Shown: positions 44,720 to 56,800 of the stretch, one piece after another | Numbering within the stretch: position 1 is the stretch's first letter | Layout of the letters: the number at the start of each line of letters is the position of its first letter | DNA from: Channa striata | Lineage: Eukaryota > Chordata > Actinopteri > Anabantiformes > Channidae | Length of the DNA stretch: 64,000 nucleotides | Direction: 5' to 3' | Assembly: GCA_033026295.1 (NCBI GenBank) | Contig: CM065184.1 | Coordinates: 15,193,501 to 15,257,500, forward strand | Program-made: the position numbers and the translations under genes | The notes under the pieces: model-generated | The model's database searches: none | Told to the model about the DNA's origin: nothing | Seen by the model: only the letters and a program-made list of their open reading frames with translations

Positions 44720-46909
44720 AAGTGCTCTGAGCGGTGTGCGTGTACACTCTGAAGTGGCTCATTCTGTACCGCGCACTGTGGGACATACGTATTGCAAGCC
44801 GTACACACACTCCTGCTGCAGTGATATCGTAACACTTAGGTGATATACACGTATTAAAACACTCCGCTTCCAGGTAAGGGTTTAAAATCTGAAAGAATAT
44901 AAGTGTTACACAATAAACACAACTATTTTTTATCATATTTACAAAGCAAAATGTACCTACAGATGTTCATGCAGATTCTCTTACCACCTCTCTTCCTCGC
45001 ACACACACGTACGTTGCTCAAAACATTGTGCAACACATTGCAGTTTTAATTATTTAATAAGCGCTGTTTCACTTTACTCCATTTCATATCATAGAAAAAT
45101 CGAGCCATTGTCTCAATGGACTGAAGCAATCATCACGATAACTTTGAGTAAAACACTCATTTTCAGCTGTGTCAGTGCAGTGAAACAGATCATCAAATGA
45201 AAATAAATGCAATTTTCTAACACTCCTAACATTTACAGACACTCTCTGGCTGACAGCATCTCTTTATTTTATAAGTCACAGAGTTTATAGCGTGAAACAT
45301 CCTCACCCACTTTAATGTCATTTGTGAGTTGAGCTATTTTTTTTTTTTAATTGCACACAACACCTTGTTGGAAAACATTAGGCGAATGAAATTTTAGATT
45401 TGTTAAAAACAGAATCACCACATACAGTTAAAATAATTGCAATTTAAACATTTCAGGGCAAACTATAAATAAATACAGGACTATTTTTAGGATTAAACAA
45501 TAACATGTACAACATGTAGAAGAACATGTAGACATTTAACACATTATTTTAATTTGGTGTCTTTTTCATTACAAATAAATTCTTTCAAAAATGTAAATAA
45601 TTGTTCAAATCTTTGTATCTACTTTAGTTATCCATTAAATCCAGCCTGAATTAGCTCCTTCTAATATCCTTATATTCTCCTCTTTTTCTGTTTGTTCTGG
45701 TCTGGGTTCATGTTGCTGCTCAGACCAGTCTGTCTACTGTCCTTTTTACAGTGGGTAACAAGGAACATTGTGACTGGCACAATACCAAGGGCCAAGCCTT
45801 GGTCTGTTTCTGCGTGTGTGTGTGTATGTGTGTTTCTGTTGACTTGACAGAGAGAATAGCACAGTGGCTGGGAGCCACAGAGTGCATACACTGGCTTTCT
45901 GTTTGCATGAGTCGACCCCTCACAGGCACACATCCCAAACACATATACACACCCTGCTAAGCTTGTGCTAATAGTATTAATAGTATTAAGCCATCACATC
46001 TGGGCTGCCTTGACAGGAGATGAGACAGGGCAAAACACAGCAACTTGCGTGCAGCTGCAGCAACCTCTGTTGTATAAGGCGATTGTCTATCCTCTCCATG
46101 TATTTGTTTTCTGCCTTGTCCTTCCTCTCACCGCATTTTCTCTTAGCTTACCATTTGCAGATATGATATCTGTATTCACAAGGCCCTGAAAAGACACACC
46201 ATATGTGCACAGACAACCTCACAGGTCCAAAAATCAATACTCAGCAGGTTTGTTCATTCAAAGAGCTAACTGCAGCATTAATTAAAGATCTCTTTCAGAA
46301 TCAAGCCAGTCTTTGCTTTTCACATCAAAGGTTTATCTGCAAGCATGTTTCCGTTCGATTTTTCTTTTCTTTCATTCATTTATGCTTTTTCAGAAGTACG
46401 ATTGACCACACTCTAGAAAGTAATGGTCAAAATTTCACCTGTTTATCTTTAAATGAGACAGATTAGAACAGAATGGAAAGTTTTGACATGTGCAAAAAAA
46501 GCCGCTAAAGCAGCTTCATACAACTATACACTGTCTTTACCCTGTCCTCAATAAAGTAATTTTTTATTATTATAATTGTATATAATGATCTGAGAAAAAC
46601 ACACGCACACAGCCTTGTTTTCTACTGTCATTGTGTTAAATAATACTCCAGTCACTTTGAAATTTAGCCCACCAACAATACAACCTAAGCTGCAGTGAAG
46701 AACTGTTATAAAACAACTATGTCACTGTTGTATTACAAGAAAACCAGGACAACTCGTGAGAGAGCGCTCCTCCTATTTGATGTTGGTGGTGCAGTGTATG
46801 TCTGGTTCACAAGATTGCTCGGTGACAGTTTGCCTTCCCAAACCAGTTTTCTCTTTTCCTTTTGTACTCAGCTGTCACTCAGAAGCCTTGAGTATTGGAT
46901 AACCACATT
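44720..46909. other. Intergenic, AT-rich, little content
   Basis: No gene, recognised repeat or strong element. There is some homeodomain-type AT content at 45040-45660 but no CpG retention. The minus-strand ORFs near 45700 lie in a GT-rich patch. Confidence 0.5.
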
Positions 46910-47330
46910 GAAAACGGTCGCAGTAATTTTAATGGGGGAACCAGTGGGCTTCAAAGGACAAGAGAACATGGCACGGTTGTTGCCCTCCACCGTGTAAAAT
47001 GACAACAGGAGTGCAAAGCTGGTAGCCCCCCGCTCCTTCTCTCTCCGCCACCCTCATCCACAATGGAAAAACCTGTTTATCTCTGCGTACAATTATAAGT
47101 GTGAAATTCGAACATGTCGAATTAACTAAGAAACCCCGCTTTTGTTACAAAGGAAACAAAGCCTCAGGGGAGAAGAGAGAGGGAGCAGAGACAGAGGGAA
47201 AAAAAAGAATTTCTCTGTCACAAGAGAGAAAGACAGCGTGGCTCACCAATATCCAGAATAATCACATTTCACCCAAATAAGTCACACTGGTTGGCGTGTG
47301 TTGCAAACAGTCATAATCATGCTGTAAAGG
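46910..47330. promoter_or_regulatory. Candidate conserved non-coding element(s)
   Basis: Unique sequence with AACGGTCGCAGTAATTTTAATG, CCTGTTTATCTCTGCG, TACAATTATAAGTGTG and GTCGAATTAACTAAG. A purine patch (47165-47205) divides it. Less dense than its neighbours. Confidence 0.33.
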
Positions 47331-47399
47331 ACATGCGAACACATGCACTGGTTTGAGACCATCCACAGGAGTGACTTTGGCTTTTTATTTTCACCAAAA

Positions 47400-47424
47400 A
47401 ACACACACACACACACACACACAC
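47400..47424. repeat. (CA)n microsatellite
   Basis: About 12 CA units. Confidence 0.95.
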
Positions 47425-47439
47425 GCAGCTCCCTGAAGC

Positions 47440-48215
47440 TATATGACAACCTGCCAACCCCACCCTGTGTGCTTGTTCATTCACCCACTATTTGGCCCAG
47501 TAAGAGGCCTCTGGCAGTGCGAGCCTGCCAGACCACCCTGACCGCCCTCTCCTCACCATCCCTCCATCTTCTCCTTGCCCAGCACCAGCCACAAGGACAC
47601 CTCACATCGTCCCACTTCCACCTTAAAAGAATCAGTAACAAACTGGGAGCCATTTGTCAACTGTCACTCAAATCCAGGACTCCGCAACGCTATCAGTCCG
47701 CTGCCCGTCACCAAGCCCGCCTTTCCTTCTTTCCTCTCCTCTAATACCAATTTAAATCGTTCAACGTGCTTTTCCTCCTGCTGCCATTATTCAAAAAGAT
47801 CATAATAGTTTTCCCTGTGCCCAAAGCACAAAAAATCAATTATTTCCCCACAAAGACTTGAAAGTACTTAGCGCAGGCCTGCGAGGGGAAAAGCTGTGGG
47901 TTATATCAAATTGAAACTGCACTCATTACACAGGCACACAATTAGTTACCTCTGGTCTGCCTGCCGCTCTTTAATTTCCGAAACGGCATATCTGTATTAT
48001 AACAGAAACAAGCATGCAAATGCTATTGTTGGGGATTTAGAGAAATCAATAGGACGGCTGGCGAGAGGCGTTTGGTGGCGCTGTCACTCAAAATCTGCTG
48101 CCGGCGACTGATAAAGGTCTGAATTCAAATTAGCGCCAAAGCCGGCCAGTGACATCAGAAGTGACATCCGAAATAAAAGGGACGGCTTCATGATATATGT
48201 AATTATTCTCCTCGC
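47440..48215. promoter_or_regulatory. Strong, long candidate conserved non-coding element
   Basis: The longest CNE-like block in the window. Its first part has CCACTATTTGGCCCAGTAAG and AAGAATCAGTAACAAACTGG. Its second part (about 47790-48215) has AAAAAATCAATTATTTCCCC, TATATCAAATTGAAACTGC, CACACAATTAGTTACC, CTCTTTAATTTCCGAAACGG, an exact octamer ATGCAAAT at 48014-48021 with a SOX-like ATTGTT at 48025-48030, GAATTCAAATTAGCGCC and GATATATGTAATTATTC. CpGs are well retained. ORFs here (up to 133 codons) have no family match. Confidence 0.6.
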
Positions 48216-51200
48216 ATTTGCGCTACATTTTTTTCTTCACTCTCCCTCCCCTTCCCTCCCCTTCCTCATTCTCTCTTTCTCCTCATTGTGTGTACTTGTG
48301 TAACTGTGTTTTGCATAAAGGGATTAGGAGTGCCTTAATGAGAAACTGTAATTGTTTTTTCAGCCGCACTCTATGGATATGTTCGCCTGTGTGTATGTGT
48401 CTGTGGATATTTGTGTGAGAGAGACTGAAAATATGTCTTGAATGAATGTGCCTTGTTTAATGCAAAATGAATACGGTATTGAAATAATGTGTTTTTTCTC
48501 TTGCATATCAGAGAACTATTGGTGTGAAAGCTAGGAAGGTCTGGAAAAAACTATGTTATGAAATACATCTCCCCACAATAATGAGGCAAGAGCCGATACT
48601 GAACAATGGAAACATAACCAGCCTCGGCTTCAGTTTTCCTCAGATACCAAATTATTGAAATCTTTTCATTTTCTGTGTTACCAAACTATTCTGTTCTGTT
48701 CTGCAGAAATCCTGATAAGGTGTAATGGCTACGAACACAACTTGAACAAATACACGAGTGAACTGTAGCAACATGTTTAACGCTAGATATTACACACTGG
48801 GGGCCATTTATCACATGTTTTTCCTATTAGTGTTAAAAAGTAGAAATGCTGAATGGAAGTCTCTTTAAGGTAACTTTCTTCAAATGCTGGAAAAACTAAA
48901 TGGGAAATGGAATGTTTCTCATAAATTCCATATTTTAGTACACTGAGTATATACTGGGCCTAAATTTATATTTTAAGTAAATATTTGTAGTAAATTGGGT
49001 TGTTACTGGCTGAGGGCTAATGAGGAAAAATGTCACCTAAAGAGAGATCCCAGAATTACAGTACTGAACTATTTGATTTCACTTCTTATTTTATCAGATT
49101 CCTCAAAACTTTCACATCTACCTTGGTCAGTAATTTCCCAGAGTGCCTTGTCAAGTTAAAGTATTAAGAATTTTCACAGGGAAATTGAGAATTCTTGTTG
49201 TTGTTGCTGAACTTTGAAACAGAAAACCATGCAGAAATCTTTAAGCCAGTTTTAATTAGGTGGAAATTCTCTTAGCGGCATATGATTCTTTTGTATTCTA
49301 AAATACAGTTTGTAATCCATGGCACTTTATTCAATGACTCTGCCTTTAGAAAAATGGTTAATTGCATTACTGAGTGTCTTTTAGAGTCAGCATAATTAGT
49401 GTAGTACATTCAAGATTGATTTACCTTAACCTCTAAAATTTAATTTAAATTTCAACCTAGTATTATTTCAAAGGTTGATACTGATAAAATTACCAAAATT
49501 AAATGACTCTAGCTTCTTTATTTTACTTTCATATTCACAGATGTTCATGCAAAGTATAGGCCACAGCCCCATTAAGAATTATGTGGCCTACACTAAAAAA
49601 TAATCTGATGTGTGGTATGCAAAAGTAAGTTTGTTTGTTCACCTTCTTTCCCTTTGATGGTACAACACTATCCTAATTGCGTGAGCATTAATACACAACA
49701 ATGTTTTCCTCAAGTTCATGTTACTAATGCATTTTCAACTATTTTCTCACGGCTTAGTTTGCCATGGTATGTGCAAGAAGCGTGAGAAATCCATCAAGTA
49801 AACCATCTTGTCTAGTGAAGCCAGCACATCCATGAAACCCAGTGATACACGTTTGTATGAAAAATTAAAAACTAAAATTCATGATGTCTAATTATTATCA
49901 AATATCTGGTCATTAGTTATTTTATGTGTGTACCACTAGCCCTGATCAGTGCAGTTGCCTTGCCTGTAAAAAGATTTATGACAAGTGCAGAAATTTCTTT
50001 TATTGTAGTGACTCTTGCCTACATGTAATTTAGATGTTTAACCAAATCGAGCAGACTTCTGATCAAGCTTTTACATTCAGGTCAGGCTTAAAGTCTCTCT
50101 GTCTCTCTGCTTGTGAAGTGGTGTCATTATTGTTGCCATTTAACAGATGCAAGATTATTGCTTCTACACATATGATCTGAATATAGAAAAAGTGGAAATA
50201 ACTGCATGGGCTTAGGAACACCACTGAAAACCACCGTCAGTAAATGTAATTCATGGCCACAAATACAAGTCAACTCTCCACCATACAAAGACACAATATA
50301 TAAACAAGATCCAGAAAGACGCACTGCAGTCCAGAGCGGTCACCCATTAAAATCATATGGGACATTACAAGGAAACTACAACACAGGAGGCTCAGAACTG
50401 TAGGGATCCTGAACTTCTGCTTACCTCAGTAACTAATTAAGTGCAGGCTGGAATGGCAACAAAAACTCCTCAAATCTTACTATGTCAGGCAAGAATGGGA
50501 AAAAGATTTTTCCTTCAGAATTAAATCAATAGGTCTCCTCAGTTCACAAACAATTACATATTGTTGGTAAAAGAAAAGACAATGAATCATAGTGGTAAAA
50601 AAGCCTCTGTCCAAACTTTTTTTGACAATGTGTTGATAATCTTGAAAAACAGTCACACTTCTGAGTTTTAACATTGTCTTTGTACTAAATACACTCAAAA
50701 ATAGGTCTCAAAAATAGGCAAATCAAATCAATCATTTTTATTCGCATTTTACACAGCATCCAAACTTTTCTGGACACAAGGTTGTACACAGATAATTTTT
50801 AAGTTTCAAAATCCCTGTTTACAACCGACTGTGGAAAAAACAATTGAGTCTTAATTATTTAGGGAACAGCAAGTGAATGGGGGAGGGATTGGGACACTGT
50901 GAGGGTTAGCTATCATTTACAGTATGTGACTCCTCACAATAGACAGCTTTGGATTGGCTGTCACAACATCTCACTTTCAAATTACTGTAACATCATAACT
51001 CCCTGCATCTCTGATGTGTTTTAGCCCGCTGGAACCCCTGAAAGTGATAGTTGCAGCATGACTGGTAAAAACAATCCTAGTTACATTTAGCCCTAGTTAC
51101 TGACAGAATCAGTAAGTAACAGATAGACAGTATAACCGGATTAAAAAGGCCTTAAAGTATATTACAGGTGATGATAACTACACAGCTGTGGGAAGCCATT

Positions 51201-53338
51201 CAGGGATCATGTCCTTGTCACCACAGTAGCAACTCCTGGTTTGTCAGACCACCTGCACAGATGAAGAAATGGGGATGATAGCAGGGGGTTCGGTGAAATC
51301 ACTGTTAGGTGAAAACAAGTGGCTGCTGACACTGTAGGTCACAGAGGCAGAAAATAGGTCAACAAGGGAGTGGAGAGAGACATGGGCCACAATGCAGAAG
51401 TACTGGGTATACACATCTGTGGAGTAAAGGGGAGTAGAGTGGATCTCTCTGTGGATTTAGTTCTGTCATACTTTTTTGGGTGTCTTATTGTTTTGGTAAC
51501 AAAAGAAAATTAATTCAGGAGGAGATTTTCTAAAAATAAAATTTCCGAGGATGACATCTCTCTGACTTCCCATAAAAGTACATTAATGATTCTCAGCACT
51601 GAGTTTAAAAAGGAATTAATTTTGTCTTAGAAACTAAAACAGAAAATAGCAAAATTCAGGCACTGCATGTCACATGGTTTTCCATGAATGTGTATTCTTG
51701 TAGCAAATTTAAACATCTCTGCTATGCTGCTGAATGTGGTAATGTATGGGACGTATGGGGTCAGTGGTTCGATCCAAGACTCCAACTGCCTCCACATGTC
51801 GAAGTGTCCTTGGGTCCAAAGTTGGTGAGATTCACCAAAAACTTAGTTAAATTAAAAGGCTAACCAGGGCCCGTCTTTAATTTGTCCTTTTTCCCTTGTT
51901 GTGACCACACATATCTTCACGTATGGCTGTAAATGACTGAGTGTGTGTGAAGGAAGGATTACAGCCATCATGTCTGCAGTTAACATAGTGTACTTTCAAC
52001 TCTCCACTATGTCCGCATTTCATTTCATCTCTCCTTTCCCCCCTCTGCCCTTCCACCTCTGTTTCCATACTGTGATGCTCACTTTGGAGAAGCGGAACGA
52101 TCAGCCCTATTTCTGCCTTGTCCCGGAAACAAAGCCTTCTGCTCTGGGCTGGGCCAAAATGAAGTGGGGCAAAGTATGCAGGGGAGGGGAGAATGTGCCC
52201 TTTGTTGCCCCCCTGCCCCATTCACTCCATCTCTCCATATCCTGCCTTCCCCCTACTCCCACCCCTGCCAGTTCTCCAACATTGAAGGGAATGGCAAGGG
52301 AGGGAGAGAGGGGGGTGGCTGGTTCATTCAGCATCGGTTAAACGTTTTCACAGCAGCACAATGCTGGGGCGGAGTAGGCAGGTGCAAGCCAGAGAGAGAG
52401 GGAGGAAAGGAGGGAAAGGCACAGAGACAGAGAGAGAGAGAAAGAGAAAGGGGGGTTACAGCAGACAACAACAGGTTGACCTACAACAGGCCATAATCAT
52501 GTAGCACCATTAACCTCCAGAGACCCCCTACTCTCTGTCTTTCTTGCTTTCTCACTGTTTCTTTCCCTTTCTCTCACTCCCTCACCAGTGTACACAAGCT
52601 GACTGCCCTGACACTTGTAAGACCAACCAAGGAAACACACACACACACACGCATTTGGAGAGCATACACTCAGAATGCATACAAACACACTCACACCTCA
52701 GTGGCACATCTGCACTCATTTCACATAGATGGCTAGTCAAGTGCAAGCAGAACACACATCCATGCGCACACACACCAACAAGAGAGCATAATGCACCAAA
52801 TCACACGTGCTAAGATAAGCACTTGTGTCATAATGTGGACACTCTCAAACACACACACAGTTTCTAATGGCCCCCAAAAAGTATTTGATGTAGGTCAGTA
52901 GAGTGTGTGTATATAATATATCAATGTGTGTGTTTATCATTCACGTACTGCCAAGGAGTTAATTGTACTCACTAGAGGCCTCTTAAGTTTATTTGTGTGT
53001 ACACGTGGGTGTCTACCTGTTTATGGTAGTGGATGTGTGTTAGGCAAAAGTCTGTTTTCTGTGTCCAACTGAACTTTTTTGGTGTTTCAACTTTAAACAA
53101 CTTCTATAAATTTTGATCACTGACCTTGCAGTAACTTAAAAAATGTCTTTGTGTATACAAACATTGTGATATTGATTTTTTTTTTTTTTGAAACAGAAAA
53201 TACATGGAAATAGTTTCCAGTATTTAACTTACACGAGTAAAAGAAAAGAACTGAAAGTGTGTCTGTTATTACTTGCAAAATGAAATAAAAAAAGAAGAAG
53301 AAATTGTGGTTTGATTGATGCAAACATTTTTGTATGCA
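48216..53338. other. AT-rich intergenic stretch with repeat remnants
   Basis: From 48420 to 51700 the sequence is AT-rich with no gene and no strong element. Around 50716-50770 an AAATCAAATCAATCATTTTT stretch weakly resembles a common fish repeat start. A SINE-like piece lies at 51755-51822. At 51980-52470 a GC-rich then GA-rich low-complexity stretch gives overlapping spurious ORFs. CA/GT patches occupy 52620-52860. Confidence 0.5.
51755..51822 (+). repeat. tRNA-SINE-like fish repeat fragment
   Basis: GTCAGTGGTTCGATCCAAGA (tRNA B-box-like GGTTCGATCC) runs into ACATGTCGAAGTGTCCTTGG, a module that follows the tRNA-related head in widespread fish repeats, usually continuing GCAAGACACTGAACCCC; here it decays after CCTTGGG. 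Confidence 0.6.
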
Positions 53339-53860
53339 CAGTGGCTGTAGAAAGTATTTAGACTCTTTCAATCTTGCACATCTTCTTGCGCAAAAATAAA
53401 TGTAATTTCCCTTTCTTCCCATCAATCTAAACAGAATAATCAATAATGACAAGGAAACATGTTTAAGAAAATCAAAAGCAGAAATGTCTCTTTACAAAAG
53501 CATTTAAACCTTGCGGTATGTCTGAAACTTGACTGATATTCACCTGTGGCAAATTAAGTTGATCAGACATAGTTTGGAAGTGCTCACAGCTGTGTGTATA
53601 TACGTATAAGATCCTCAACTCCCACCACACACAACTCAAACTGTAGTCCTCTGCTACACATTGGAATGTTTCCATAAGTTGTCTTAATAAGCGTGCAAAG
53701 GAAGAATTTTGGAACCACCAGATCCTTCCAGGAATCGTCTGTCCAACAAACATAACTAACAGCGAGGTGACTAAAAACTTAATGGACGCCCCAACAGAGC
53801 TTCAGAAGTCCTTTGTAGAGATAGAGGAACGGTCAACTTCTTTGTGTTGCATGCTTTTTT
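53339..53860 (+). mobile_element. Tc1/mariner DNA transposon fossil, 3'-truncated
   Basis: It begins CAGTGGCTGTAGAAAGTATT, the usual terminal inverted repeat start of fish Tc1-like elements (CAGTGGCTTGCAAAAGTATT). Known untranslated blocks follow: CACCTGTGGCAAATTAAGTT near 53542 and GGAAGTGCTCACAGCTGTGT near 53575. Next comes decayed transposase sequence: GGAACCACCAGATCCTTCCA near 53711 (the FGTTR region), then the frame EVTKNLMDAPTELQKSF in the N-terminal DNA-binding domain. Similarity stops near 53860: there is no DDE catalytic domain and no right terminal repeat. Frames are shifted relative to each other. It cannot encode an active transposase. The ORFs at 53767 and on the opposite strand at 53472 are parts of this fossil. 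Confidence 0.82.
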
Positions 53861-56800
53861 TATCCTTGACAGCTGTCACAGTCGAATTGTGTGGTCCTGG
53901 TGAGATAAATGAAACTATATCAAGTGTCAAGGTGTCATTATTGGGCTTAAAATTACACTCTAGCATAACATGGGTATGGTTTATTGTATATTTCATTACC
54001 ACATTACCTAAGTTGCGGTTTCATTATGTGCAAATTCCTCTTTAAAAATGTACAAGCTGGAGATGTCTGCCCTTTCATATTTTTCTCTATTTAGAAATTC
54101 CTGCTATTGGTGGTATTCAGAGTTCAATGGGAAATCAGTGATTTTATTGCAAAAATGAGCCACCACTAGAATGTGTTAAAGTAGCCACTGTATTTACTAA
54201 TATTATACACTAGCTGATTTTCAAATAATCCCACATACACGAAAAAAAAAACACAATATAACAAATCTTTCTGTTTATCTCATAAAGCCTGTGAACATCA
54301 CATTGGCCTCTCTACCAAAGCTGGTCCAATGTTTGAGCTTCTTTTACCATGTCAGTGCTTCACTGTTTCATCAAATTTACCTCTTATCTGCTGCAAAAAT
54401 GTACAGTTCATAATCACTACACTATTCTTCTTTTTTTTCCTCGTCATTTTCCTCTAACCTCACTCTTCCAAACCTCTTCAGTCCTCAAACACACCTACTA
54501 TTCAGGATTCTTCCCTTCTATCCATGTCCCATAGGTGATTGATGATCCTGTGAACATGAATTTTCCATTAAAGCTGGAACAACACGATGAGGATGCATTT
54601 CATTTCTATATTCTTATTTCCCCCCCATCTTTTTTTCCACATTTTTCTACATTGTCCTTACTGACCGTCTATGCTCCATGTTTCCTATTAAATACGTGAT
54701 ATAATTACTCTTACCCTGAAGACCAGTATATAGGATAAATTACAATTCTCTTTATCAAGTGTCTGAATGAAAAAGTGGGAAGGGGGAGGAGATGGAAGAA
54801 AGAAGAAAAGTCAGATTTGAGATGCAATATGGCAACAAAGTCAACCGCATGCACAGATAGAAAACACACATACATGGTAACAAACAAAAGCAGGCCCACT
54901 AATGCAGTAACACTGGCAGGAGTCCCATGTGTCCATCTTACTAATGTTGAAATGCCAAGTGATATTCATATAGGCTTAATCAGGTCACATCTAGCTCAAC
55001 TCTGGTTTGACAAGTACATAATTCACTTGGGCTGCTTTATCTTTAACTACAACTACATACTTTCTGCTTCCTTAGTCAATTGTTGCCCTTGATATTACCA
55101 AGACAATATAAAATTATTACAGAGCCTGCACTCTGGGGAGTGTTTATTCAATCGAGGAGTCAGTAATACACAGTTGGATCATGAACAGTGGATGTAAGCA
55201 ACCCATTAGCTGGCATGTAAAACTGGCTACCAGCAAGAAGCCACTCTAGCCTTAAAAGAATTCACTGGTTCCAGTTACTGCACTTCTGCACAGTTGTCAA
55301 GGAGACTGACCACTGTGTTTGCTCTGTGACAAAATAATTGCGCTTGTAGTTTTATCCCAGATTTGGTACACTGTAAAATGTTGCATTTGGCGCTTGATTG
55401 TGTTGTCTCTCATTTATATACCTGAACAACTTGCTGCTTCTAATTCTCAGCTAGACAAACCGACCTGAAATTCACAGCAGATATGAGATGACAGTGATGC
55501 TTAAATATTTATTTCATCTTCAACGACTTTGACCCCACCATGGTCACCAGTCTCCTCAGAACCAAAGTATCTCTACCATGCTGACTGATATCAGAACTTC
55601 AGTGGACTAGTCTGAGGACGATCCATATTGAATATAAAATGTATTTATTGTCTGATTTTATTTATGCCCCAGCATAGTTCCATGTTGGTCCTTAAAGAGA
55701 GGCTTCTGTTGAGAGGAGGTGTGTGGTGATGTGATTTGGACAGTTGCCTACTGAGAAGACATTCTTTAAGGGGTTCAAGAGAAAATAGAGCCCCACACCA
55801 TTATAAAACAGACATGATGCAGGTTTTGTGCTATACTCACACATGCATTGCTAGTACGAGTACAAACTAATACATCTGTAGAAGTAGAATCATATCAGTT
55901 TCGAGGCAGCGACAAGTGATAGACATCTAAAATGCTAAAACATGCATAAAATGTTGGCTGTTGTGAACTGCCCTTTAGTCAACCTCCAGGTGAAAGGTGC
56001 TGAGTGTTGTTTTGATGCAAAGCCTCAAACATCTCACATCAATGGCCTATTGAACCCATCTCCAGTTACTCATCTCTACTATACAGAGTCAGCTTTCTTC
56101 AAGGATGGGAACAAGGGGCACAATTCTGAATGTCACACCTCTGATTTAGCTCAGAACATGTCTAGACAGCTGAAACAGAGTCAGACGGATATTCCTCCAC
56201 TTCTGAAGATGTACTTTAATTGTTCACGTTGAACGGGGATTCCCTTACTCTACAACCCCATGCTGCTCGAAACACAATGACTTGTTCTTGTTGTTTATTC
56301 AAAGTGGGCAGTTTTAGTTTTGGATAGGCATTTAGAGGATTAGCAAGGTGCTTCCAAACATTCCTGTGTAATTAGACACCACCGCTGTCAGTCATGCAGA
56401 AGCAAAAAGCTGATTGGCTGAGTGTCAAACAAACTGCTGCCTTTGGGAATGTCCCTGGTGGAGTGTCAGTATTTATTCTTTGAGCCCTTGAGTTCACTCA
56501 CCTCGCTTGCTTTATTCAAAGTCACTAGAAGGAAAAAAAAGACCTAAGGGTGACTGAGTGTGAGAGAGACAGAAAAGGAGGGCAAGACAGCATTAAAAAG
56601 GACAAGGACAATCAAACTTTCTTTAAATAGTACAAAAGCATTGCTGTTGTATAAAATGGGAAATATTTGATTTATCTGCCTTTGACTTAAATGGGTGAAA
56701 GTGAAGGTCTAGAGAATAAAACAGAATAAAAGCAGGACTTGCAAGAAGAGACAGTGAGACACAGAAGAATAAGAAACATAAAAGCAAAGATAGCGAGACA

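Noticed and set aside
51943..52341. ORFs of 132 and 110 codons with opposing ORFs
   Set aside because: Low-complexity Pro/Gly/Arg-rich frames in GC-rich and GA-rich DNA on both strands; no family signature.
55942..56232. A 96-codon ORF with ordinary amino acid composition
   Set aside because: No recognised domain, no splice or promoter context, AT-rich surroundings; its length is compatible with chance in 64 kb.
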